In this document: one piece after another, positions 56,413 through 64,000 of the stretch
Layout: each line of letters begins with the position of its first letter
How positions within the stretch are numbered: position 1 is the first letter of the stretch
Made by a program: the position numbers and the translations under genes
The notes under the pieces: generated by a model
What the model saw: the letters and a program-made list of their open reading frames with translations, nothing else
Told to the model about the DNA's origin: nothing
The model's database searches: none
Source: Phytophthora colocasiae
Lineage: Eukaryota > Oomycota > Peronosporomycetes > Peronosporales > Peronosporaceae
Direction: 5' to 3'
DNA: 64,000 bases
Assembly: GCA_018806915.1 (NCBI GenBank)
Contig: JAGKQI010000062.1
Span: forward strand, 124,001-188,000

Positions 56413-58734
56413 ATGGTGCGCGTGCCCGGATCTTTTGGGGACGGCGGATATCACCGTGAGTCCGAAGAGACTGTACAAGTGAAGGAAGAACCGGGAGAAG
56501 AAGTGCCGACGGTCGTTGGATCGCCGTCAGCACCGCTGAACGCTAGATCCACGGATCGACGGAGCCCTGGGAGGAGCTCTGTCGACAGGAAGGAGGCGAG
56601 TCTGGCAACAGACTCGGAAGAAAAACCTCCCCCTCCTCCCCAGGTCCCTTCGGGGACCCCCGCGGATCGGAACGCGAGTTCTGATCCGCCGGGTGGGGAT
56701 TCAGCGGCGAAAGCTGCTGGATCTTCATCCACCACCACCACCGCGCAGATCTCAGGTGGTAAAACGTCGAAGAAGAAGACGAAGACTGCGCGGAAGAAGC
56801 TGAAGGCACCAGGATCTGATGTCGACGAGAAGCCGGTGGTGAAATCGGAGTGGTCGTCGACCCAGCTGGAGGCTTCGTATCGCCGGATCGCGCTCGAGGA
56901 CTTCCTCCGGGAAGACCCTGTGATGAGGATCCTACAACCCCAGTTGGTTGGATCCCTCACCGGCCCGATCGCGGCACCGGCTCAGTCTACGAACAGCTTG
57001 GACAGCGCTTTGGATCTCCTACGCCTGCTCGAAGAAGCTGGTTTTGCTGCGGGTGTTTTCGACGGAGATACCCTTTTCCGCTTGGATCACGACAGGATCC
57101 GTATCGCAGCGGCCTCGCTCTTCAGCCGACTGAAGCCCCTCGTCGGTGAGCGACGAGTGATCCGAGATCCGATGTCCAAGCTGGCGCAGTCCCCAGAGTA
57201 CCAGACAGGATCCTCGCGATACGCTTCGGCGGAGTCCGAAGCAGGATCCGACAGCTCGTCGGAACCCCGACGTATGGCACTCGGCCCTACAGGTGCTGCG
57301 ATGTTGGCAGCCCGTATGCCAACTGATGCCCCGGATGCCAAGCCAGCGCGAACGCGGGACACCTCGCGTGATCAACCCCGTGCCATGGATCCGCCGCATG
57401 CATCCACCAAGGGACTGCAAGCCTACTTCCAATCAGCCATGGACAAGTTCTTGAAGGAGCGGCAGATGACTACGGTCCCAAGAGCCACGACGCGCGCTTC
57501 GGATCCGGTATATCGGGACGTCGAGATGGAGTCAGTAGGATCACACCCCGAGAACTGGGAGTATGACCCTGACGACCTTGACGGATTGGCTCCCCGGCGT
57601 ACGGCGACGACCACCGCTGCATCCGTTACGGCAGGATCCAGCACGATTCAACGGATCCGGATCTCTGCAATATCGGACCTGAAGGAGTTCACGGGCAAGG
57701 ATCACGACGAGGAACGAGCAAGATCATGGATTAGTAAAGTCAAGTCAGCCTTCACGAGAGATCAAGCATCGGACGAAGAAAAGTGCCTTACCTTTGGAGA
57801 TCTTCTCACTGGTCCAGCGCGAAACTGGTACAGACAACTCAGCCGATCCACAAGGCTGAAGTGGAGTGATCTGCTGAAGGCCTTCCAGACGCAGTACTGT
57901 GGCCTCGGAGTCTCGGTGGCGTGACAATACTACCACGCTCGCAAGAGATCCGATGAGTCGCCGTTGGAATACTTGTACCGTTTGAACGTAGCAGGCCTCC
58001 GTGCGAGAGTGATGATCAAGGATGGAGATGCCAAAGCCCGCCGCGAGCACGTCGAGCACTTCATCGAGACGCTTGGGGATGCGGATCTGGCAGACCAACT
58101 GACATTACTCCGACTGGCGGACGCGGATCAACTTGAAGACGTACTGCGGTCCCGAGATTGCGCGAGATCCAGACAGAAGAAGCCGTCATCAGGATCCAGC
58201 AAGTTCCGGCCGAAGACCACGACGGCCCCGCCGCCAACCGGTCCGACGCGTGCGATCCGCTCCATGCAAGTGGTAGAATCTGAGGGATCCGACTCCGAGG
58301 ACTCCGGATCCGACGGTGAGCTTCGCAGAGCATACGTAGCAGCCTCTAGTGAGCGACCGATTACCTCGACGACAGCCGGACCGACAGAGACCAAGACAGG
58401 AACTTCGGATCCTAAGAAGGATCCGGATCCAACCCAAGCCAGCTCGGATCCAGTGCCACAGGATCGTAGACCGCGTTTTTCCAACGAAGGGCAACGCTGC
58501 TCGCACTGCGGATCCAGGAAACATTCGGATCTTGGCTGTTGGAAGCGCCTCACCTGCCAGAAGTGCGGTAAGAGGGGTCATCCGTCGGATCGCTGCTTCT
58601 TCGTATGTCGCGGCTGCGGAGAACTTCATGATCACGGCAAAAGCCAGATGGAGGAGTTATACAACCTCATCCGACAGTGGTTCGATCCAAGTAAGCACAT
58701 GCTTCCAGAAGCTGCCGAGAAGATGTTAAACTAG
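56413..58734 (+). pseudogene. gypsy-3 gag, interrupted by one in-frame TGA
   Basis: The ATG at 56413 opens a long frame with one TGA at 57,922-57,924. The same frame continues to the TAG at 58,732-58,734. The N-terminal half is low-complexity (S, D, K, P). The gag domain (IRISAISDLKEFTGKDHDEERARSW, LTGPARNWYRQL, DLLKAFQTQYCG) straddles the TGA and resumes with YYHARKRSDESPLEYLYRLN. The C-terminal part has tandem CCHC-type knuckles (CSHCGSRKHSDLGC, CQKCGKRGHPSDRC, and a further C-x2-C). The TGA lies where an arginine codon (CGA) would be natural, so it is probably a C-to-T change. It is followed by CAA, which in other systems can favour readthrough. Confidence 0.8.
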
Positions 58735-61700
58735 AACGCTCGCCGGGTTTGAATCCGGTACGAGACGAGCGTTCAACGTCTTACATCTATGCATATGTGA
58801 ACAAGAAGGCCATGGATCAAGTTAGCAACAAGCGAACGGATCTATTGGATAATACATGTGAACTTCATGGGAAACGTACGGCTAGAGTTGCAAGCTTCCG
58901 CTCTACAGACGATGAATACCAGAGATCCGAGATCGCCATGTCCTTGGATCTCATGCCTGGAGAGTCACGCGGGTACTGGAAGTACCATGTCCCCAGCAAA
59001 CACTTCAAGCAGGCCAAGGCAACGTGCAAGATCAACAATGCCAAGTCCACCGTGCTTCTTGACTCGGGATCCGAGGTGTCGATCATCGATGCCGCCTTTG
59101 CTCGTAAGGTTGGATCCCAGATCGACACTAGTCAAACACAAGAATGCCTCGGAATTGGTGAGCAGCTGTACATTGCGGCAGGCAAAACAAGGATCAAGGT
59201 TACCTTGGCTGGATACTTGGTATACTTCTGCGATGTCTGGGTCGGCGAGGATCTTCCACCCGACTGCGACGCGATCCTCGGTATGGACTTCATGGTACCA
59301 GCCGGGATCCGACTCGACTTGGGCGACGGATCCGTGTGCTTGCATGACGAGATCCGTGTGCGCCTCCATGGACGACGGCAGATCTTCAGCGGCCGGGCCC
59401 GCCCGCTACTCCTCCAAGAAGGCATACGGCTGGAACCCGGCGAGATCTTCGAGCATCCGGATCGGATCCATCTCAAGGAGTACGAGAAGCTGTGGCTACG
59501 CAGAGGCAAGCAATGGGTACCAACGTTAGCCCAAGGTCCAGGCAAGATCCGCTATCTACAACTTACCAATGTCGGTGAGAAAGCGGTCTCCCTCAACCAC
59601 AATGAGGAGATCGGCATGTGGCTGGCCGGGGATCACGTTCCTCGCACCCCGGGCTTCATTTCCGTCGGATCCCGGCGCTACAACGAGTGGCAGAACCTTG
59701 CCATGAGCGCCACGACGGAGATCCCGCCGCCACCGCGTCCGAAGGAGCCTTGGGAGCTTGAGCCGGCGGTGGATCGGCCGAAGTACGCAGAGCCGAGAGG
59801 GATCCTGAAGCGCCCTGTCCACACCGCTGTCGTGTCACGCTGCCCCGGCTCGCCACCTACGTCGGACCGGATCCTTGAAGGAACGGTCGACTGGCGAGAC
59901 AGGATCCAGTCCGACGGATCCGATCCGACGACGTCTAAGCTCCAAGCGCACCGCCGTGTCCGATTTGGACCAGAGGCCGCAAAGGATGCTGCGCCAGACT
60001 CGTCGGATCGAGGGGCGTCCTCACACGCCCGGATCCGAGATCCACAGGCTCAAGGATCCTCCGGATCCTCTTCAGCTTGTCTGATTGAAGATCCGGCAAC
60101 GTGTACTGTCTCTGGCCAGAGACTGGACGCCACCGTTGAGGATCGGCAGCACGTCCGTGCGACGGGCGACGACCATCACTCCGACAAATCAGTCGGAGAT
60201 GACGTTTTGGGGCGCCCTGGGGCGAATATGAATGCCCCACTGCTGAGGTCGGTATGGACATGCAGCGCGAGGCGAGGCGCGTCTAACGAGCCGTCGCATG
60301 CCTCAAACGGTGCCCTAGAAGCCGAAGGGCCCATGTCGACGCGCCTCCTTGAAGATCCGGAGGGCTGCCCTGTCTCTGCGCAGAGCCGGGACAATGATGT
60401 CGAAGGGTCGCCCCGTAATCATGAGACAGGTGACCATCACTCAGAGGGCACAGTCGGATCCAAGTTTTCGGAGTGCCTTGAAGCCCACAGGAATGCCCCG
60501 GAACTCGGAGAGCGCTCATTAGACGCGCCCAGTCAAGACCTTTCCAATGAGCTACCCCACGCCCCCCACCGACGCCTACAAGCAAAGTCGGATCCCAACC
60601 TGACACAGGTTGAAGATTGGTGTCGCGTATGCGACAGGGGTCAAGGACGGGGCAGGCCTGAACGGTCGTCTGATCCCGCACTTAGTGGGGATCTGAGCTC
60701 CTCATATTCACACGAATACGAGCGAGCGGCAGGGACGACCAGCAGGAAGGGCGCCGCCGATTGCAAGGCACCCAGGGCGATCTACGCGTGTACCAAGGGT
60801 GCTACGGATGCGCCTCCGCAAGATGAAGATGATGGTGCGCGCCAAGGCAAGATTGAAGACTCAGGGGCGCCAGGGGATCCGAATCAAGGCGCTACGGCAC
60901 AAGAAGAGCTGGACCAAGGGGCGGCGACGTACGTGGACGCGGCGAAGACCCCAGAAGACGATCCGAGAACTGGACGTGGTGCGCCGAAGGGTGATCCTGC
61001 TGTTGGATCCAGCTTGGAAGCAGGGAGCGAAGTCGGAAGACCTGCAGAGGGAGGTGCCGCTCGTGGACCGGATCCGACCACAAGAAGGCTGGATCCTGGT
61101 AGCCATGTAACAGCCAGTGATCCGCCCAGAGTGGGGACAAGTGAGGATCCGTCACCGGCGTCAGGACATGGAGATCACAAGTTCGCCTCAGACAAGGATC
61201 TCGTGGTTGGATCCCGACCGGATCTCGTGGCTGAGTCCCAGCCGGATCTCGAGGTTGGTGCCCGGCCGGATCCTGGATCCGCAGAAGATCACGCCGACGA
61301 TGGAGTGTTTGTCCACGAGAATGGCGGATCCTACGCGGAGGATCTCGAGAAGGAAATGGCGGTGTTGCCAGAGGTTGTGACGGCGACGGTCGAAGTGAAG
61401 ATCGAGGATCTCCAAGTGGGGGATCCAGCCTCCAACACACCTGAGGAGATCCAACGATTGGCGAATGAGATCTGGAAATACAAGCACTTGTTAATTGGGA
61501 AGGGTAATGCCCTGCCCCCTCCTGCCGTGGGCGCGATCTGCGATATTGACGTGGGAGACGCGAAGCCCATTGCCCAGCGAGTGCGTAAGGTGGCGCCGCA
61601 GTATCGTGAGAAGCTCTCGGATCTGATCAAGGGATTGTTGCAAGCGAAGATCATCCAAGTCTCTACGTCACCATGGGCCTCGCCAATTGTCGCGATCATC

Positions 61701-63539
61701 AAGAAGAATGGCGTTGATATCAGGCTCTGCATCGACTACAGGCTGGTGAATAGCTTGACGAGGCTGATGGTATATCCTATGCCTCTCATCAATGATCTAC
61801 TGGAGGATCTCGACGCCGTGTTGTGGTACTGTTCTCTCGATATGGCCAGTGGTTTCTGGGTCGTCTCTATGACGGATCGCGCAAGGGCCATCTCGGCATT
61901 TATCACTCCGTTTGGACTGTTTGAGTGGAATCGGATGCCGTTTGGTCTCAAGAATGCCCCGCAGATCTACCAGCGTTTGTTGGACAACGCCCTCTATGGG
62001 TTCCTACGGATCCCGCCCACGGCCGGATCCGGATCCGCGTTGGATCTCTTCCGAGATGGGATCCCGGAGAGGAATGGTGAACAGTCTGTACTTGGACGAA
62101 GATCGTACATCGACGACATCTTAGTGACTGCCGGATCCTGGGATCACCTGTGTGAGCGAGTGCATTTACTGCTGGAAGCCTGTGACAAGTGGAACTTGTC
62201 GATCAGCGTGGCCAAGAGTTTCTGGGGTCTGAAGAAGGTCGATTACCTGGGACACCGAGTGTCTAGCGAAGGACTAGAGGCACATCCGAAGGACCGAGAA
62301 GCGCTGGTGAGTCTTGCGTTCCCGAGATCGCTGCGCGCTATGCAATCTTTCCTGGGTAGCCTAAACTACTACGCTCGATTCATCGAGGACATGGCGGTCT
62401 ACGCGTCGGTACTCTACGAACTGAGGGAGGTCGACTTCGCGGAGTTGAGGTCCAGCCGCAAGATCCTGCAGCCAACCGACTCTGTGATCAAGGATCCCGA
62501 GGACCCGTCGAACCCGAGAGATCCGAATGAGAAGTGGATCCGTGCTTCAGCCGCCTTCGAGGCCCTGAAGAGGAAGATCGCTATGACTCCTACGCTTCGG
62601 CATTTCGATCCCGACAAGCAACCGGTGGTGATTGTCTACGCCAGTGAGTGGGCCATCTCAGCTTCCCTGACGCAGGATCATGATGGGATCTACATGCCGG
62701 TGATGTTCGTTAGCAGATCCCTGAAACCGAACGAAGTGAACTATGGGATCGTAGAGAAGGAGGTGCTGGCCCTGCTAAGGATCCTGGATCTCGGATATTC
62801 CATGTTGGTTGGACGACGGATCCGGGTCCTAACCAGGCACTCTACTCTCCGGTGGTTGTTCCGTTCTACCGGACTACAAGGAAGGTTGGGCCAATGGGCG
62901 GCGCTGTTATCGCCTTGGGCTTTGGAGATCACGAAGTGCACGAAAGGGGAGGACGAGATCCTCGGATCCCTTGCCGCAAGTATCACCCCGAGATCCGAGG
63001 TGGATCAAGCTCTAGTGAACATCGCCCCGAGGAAAGAGCCACGCCGAGCGATCCAGATGCCAGTACCGACCGTAGGACCGGAGGAAGAGTTGTGGGTGGT
63101 TAGTTTCGACGGATCCGCCAGGGTGAAACGTGGCGGAGGATCCTTCAGCGCGATCGTCTGGAAGTTACCTGAATGGAGGGTGATTAAGGCAGCATCTCGA
63201 TACGCAGAGAACCTGACAGTCAACGAAGCAGAGTATAACGGACTTCTATTATGCTTCGAGTTACTCGAGGATCTGGCTAAGGGGCGACTTGTTATCTGCG
63301 GAGATTCGAATCTGGTGATCCGCCAGATGCGCGGCGAGATCGACTGTAAAGCGCCGGCCCTGACGTTACTGAGACAGAAGGCGCTAATGCGGCTTCGGGA
63401 TTGGCCGGATCACGACCTGCTACATGTGAAGCGAGCGTGGAACGCAAGCGCCGACAGCTTGGCCAGTGCAGCATTGCAACGAGAGCGGGATTACAGTCGA
63501 CCAAGGGGCGGACCACGAGGATCTCGTCACTTTGAATAG
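58695..63539 (+). CDS. gypsy-3 pol: protease, reverse transcriptase, RNase H and a second (archaeal-type) RNase H
   Basis: The frame is open from 58,695 to the stop at 63,539. Protease: TVLLDSGSEVSIIDAAF (about 59,050). A low-complexity acidic stretch of about 540 residues follows (about 59,750-61,380). RT: DIRLCIDYRLVNSL, YCSLDMASGFWVV, NRMPFGLKNAPQIYQ and the YIDD box (about 62,105). First RNase H (about 62,600-62,930): the first and third acidic positions seem replaced (VIVYASEWAISASL where DAS is usual; LTRHSTLRWL where TDH is usual), while VEKEVLALL keeps the glutamate. Second RNase H (about 63,090-63,480): WVVSFDGSARV, NEAEYNGLLLCFELL, VICGDSNLVIRQM and NASADSLASAAL keep a full D-E-D-D set. 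Gypsy elements with an added archaeal-type RNase H have been reported in plants and oomycetes. The frame ends soon after, where the integrase continues in another frame. Confidence 0.85.
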   Translation, partial: AHASRSCREDVKLERSPGLNPVRDERSTSYIYAYVNKKAMDQVSNKRTDLLDNTCELHGKRTARVASFRSTDDEYQRSEIAMSLDLMPGESRGYWKYHVPSKHFKQAKATCKINNAKSTVLLDSGSEVSIIDAAFARKVGSQIDTSQTQECLGIGEQLYIAAGKTRIKVTLAGYLVYFCDVWVGEDLPPDCDAILGMDFMVPAGIRLDLGDGSVCLHDEIRVRLHGRRQIFSGRARPLLLQEGIRLEPGEIFEHPDRIHLKEYEKLWLRRGKQWVPTLAQGPGKIRYLQLTNVGEKAVSLNHNEEIGMWLAGDHVPRTPGFISVGSRRYNEWQNLAMSATTEIPPPPRPKEPWELEPAVDRPKYAEPRGILKRPVHTAVVSRCPGSPPTSDRILEGTVDWRDRIQSDGSDPTTSKLQAHRRVRFGPEAAKDAAPDSSDRGASSHARIRDPQAQGSSGSSSACLIEDPATCTVSGQRLDATVEDRQHVRATGDDHHSDKSVGDDVLGRPGANMNAPLLRSVWTCSARRGASNEPSHASNGALEAEGPMSTRLLEDPEGCPVSAQSRDNDVEGSPRNHETGDHHSEGTVGSKFSECLEAHRNAPELGERSLDAPSQDLSNELPHAPHRRLQAKSDPNLTQVEDWCRVCDRGQGRGRPERSSDPALSGDLSSSYSHEYERAAGTTSRKGAADCKAPRAIYACTKGATDAPPQDEDDGARQGKIEDSGAPGDPNQGATAQEELDQGAATYVDAAKTPEDDPRTGRGAPKGDPAVGSSLEAGSEVGRPAEGGAARGPDPTTRRLDPGSHVTASDPPRVGTSEDPSPASGHGDHKFASDKDLVVGSRPDLVAESQPDLEVGARPDPGSAEDHADDGVFVHENGGSYAEDLEKEMAVLPEVVTATVEVKIEDLQVGDPASNTPEEIQRLANEIWKYKHLLIGKGNALPPPAVGAICDIDVGDAKPIAQRVRKVAPQYREKLSDLIKGLLQAKIIQVSTSPWASPIVAIIKKNGVDIRLCIDYRLVNSLTRLMVYPMPLINDLLEDLDAVLWYCSLDMASGFWVVSMTDRARAISAFITPFGLFEWNRMPFGLKNAPQIYQRLLDNALYGFLRIPPTAGSGSALDLFRDGIPERNGEQSVLGRRSYIDDILVTAGSWDHLCERVHLLLEACDKWNLSISVAKSFWGLKKVDYLGHRVSSEGLEAHPKDREALVSLAFPRSLRAMQSFLGSLNYYARFIEDMAVYASVLYELREVDFAELRSSRKILQPTDSVIKDPEDPSNPRDPNEKWIRASAAFEALKRKIAMTPTLRHFDPDKQPVVIVYASEWAISASLTQDHDGIYMPVMFVSRSLKPNEVNYGIVEKEVLALLRILDLGYSMLVGRRIRVLTRHSTLRWLFRSTGLQGRLGQWAALLSPWALEITKCTKGEDEILGSLAASITPRSEVDQALVNIAPRKEPRRAIQMPVPTVGPEEELWVVSFDGSARVKRGGGSFSAIVWKLPEWRVIKAASRYAENLTVNEAEYNGLLLCFELLEDLAKGRLVICGDSNLVIRQMRGEIDCKAPALTLLRQKALMRLRDWPDHDLLHVKRAWNASADSLASAALQRERDYSRPRGGPRGSRHFE
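58725..58774 (+). promoter_or_regulatory. Predicted -1 frameshift signal: GTTAAAC heptamer plus stem-loop at the gag stop
   Basis: The gag frame ends ATG TTA AAC TAG. The heptamer G TTA AAC (58,725-58,731) is in phase for a -1 slip and GUUAAAC is a known natural slippery sequence. Slippage gives GTT AAA CTA GAA, the pol frame, which opens at 58,695 and has no ATG near its start. Directly downstream GAACGCTCG (58,734-58,742) pairs perfectly with CGAGCGTTC (58,766-58,774). CCGG (58,743-58,746) pairs with CCGG (58,755-58,758) inside, stacking on the first stem. All three elements of a frameshift signal are present. Confidence 0.75.
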
Positions 63540-64000
63540 GTTGGATGAGATTCTGACCTCGGGATCCGAGGATCCGACACCACGGATCAGTGCAGTGGCT
63601 ACTCGAAGACAAACCAGAGAAGGGCGACCCCGAGTACTCGACGAGGAGTCCGTGCAACGGCTGAGGATCGACCGGATCCGACAAGCCCAGGACGAAGAAA
63701 CATGGATCTTCAACCTGAAGTCGTTTCTGCGGGGACAGCTGACGGATCTGACTGCGGCCGAAGCCAAAACGTGCCGTCTGCTAGCAGACAATTTCGAGTT
63801 GGACGAGGATGAGCTGTTGTTCTATTGCACGCCGTCACGAAGGGCCGAAGCCGATCGAGATGGATTATTACGACTGGTTATACCGGAGACGCTCCAGGCG
63901 GACCTGCTGCATCACTATCATAGCAGTCTAGAAGGAGGACATCAAGGGATCGGCCGTACGTACCAGAGGATCAAGGACCACTTCTACTGGAGAGGACTTT
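63485..64000 (+). pseudogene. gypsy-3 integrase start, shifted frame, cut by the window edge
   Basis: Right after the second RNase H, the next frame reads coherently (ITVDQGADHEDLVTLNRLDEIL ... LLFYCTPSRRAEADRDGLLRLVIPE, LHHYHSSLEGGHQGIGRTYQRIKDHFYW). This is the N-terminal HH half of an integrase zinc finger. Its continuity with the pol protein suggests a one-base deletion near 63,487-63,495 (GAGCGGGATTAC) in this copy. A programmed shift is less likely because no slippery motif is evident. The catalytic core lies outside the window. Confidence 0.75.

Larger units (their letters stand above)
54984..64000 (+). mobile_element. Ty3/gypsy retroelement (gypsy-3) saturated with GGATCC, continues past the right edge
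   Basis: From about 54,984 to the window end, the DNA carries a repeat-rich leader, gag with zinc knuckles, and a pol with protease, RT, two RNase H domains and the beginning of an integrase. By hand I count about 92 copies of GGATCC between 55,021 and 63,690, against about 2 expected. LTR borders cannot be set because the second LTR is outside the window. This copy has a TGA inside gag and a frame change before the integrase, so it is probably defective. Confidence 0.85.

Noticed and set aside
58749..58790. Independent translation start for gypsy-3 pol at 58,749
   Set aside because: The codon there is TTG. The frame is already open from 58,695, and a complete -1 frameshift signal lies just upstream.

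Overview
The window looks like an oomycete genome, most probably Phytophthora or a close relative. The evidence is: tightly packed, nearly intron-free housekeeping genes; two genes with very short introns (59-69 nt); sites matching the oomycete initiator consensus YTCATTYY just upstream of several start codons; and oomycete-style transposons (MULE, piggyBac with a C-terminal cysteine-rich domain, pogo, Ty3/gypsy and tyrosine-recombinase retroelements). All assignments come from reading the sequence. No database search was run.

Region 1 (about 0.4-11.2 kb) is a conserved gene-dense block with eight housekeeping genes: a TMBIM/lifeguard-type Bax inhibitor protein, nicastrin (gamma-secretase), an Sds3/BRMS1-like coiled-coil protein, ARMC7, PIG-L (GPI anchor synthesis, one intron), ferrochelatase with a C-terminal [2Fe-2S] motif (two introns), gamma-tubulin, and TRAPPC5/Trs31. 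Spacers between them are mostly 50-200 bp.

Region 2 (about 11.2-52.1 kb) is an expanded and badly damaged cluster of at least seven paralogous genes for secreted alpha/beta-hydrolase (lipase-like) proteins, called H1-H7 here. Each full-length protein has a signal peptide, an N-terminal domain of about 200 residues that I do not recognise, and a cysteine-rich hydrolase domain with an HGxG oxyanion motif, an HSMG nucleophile elbow, an NDGM aspartate and an LNHxD histidine. Only H2 (16,321-17,928) and H6 (49,167-50,681) are intact. H1 is frameshifted. H3 stops before the hydrolase domain. H4 is split by a 9.45 kb gypsy element. H5 is split by a 5.95 kb gag-only LTR element, which itself carries a 5.7 kb tyrosine-recombinase retrotransposon in its 5' LTR. 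H7 is cut by a piggyBac element at a TTAA. A pogo element with TA duplications lies between H1 and H2. A MULE with 9-bp duplications, containing a rearranged piggyBac, lies just upstream of H3.

Region 3 (about 52.1-64 kb) holds the piggyBac that truncates H7, followed by a Ty3/gypsy element running off the right edge. This element is saturated with the hexamer GGATCC (about 92 copies by hand count in 9 kb, in all reading phases and in noncoding DNA). It has a GTTAAAC slippery heptamer with an adjacent stem-loop exactly at the gag stop, and two RNase H domains of which the first looks catalytically dead. The nesting suggests that the missing ends of the piggyBac and of H7 lie beyond the right edge.
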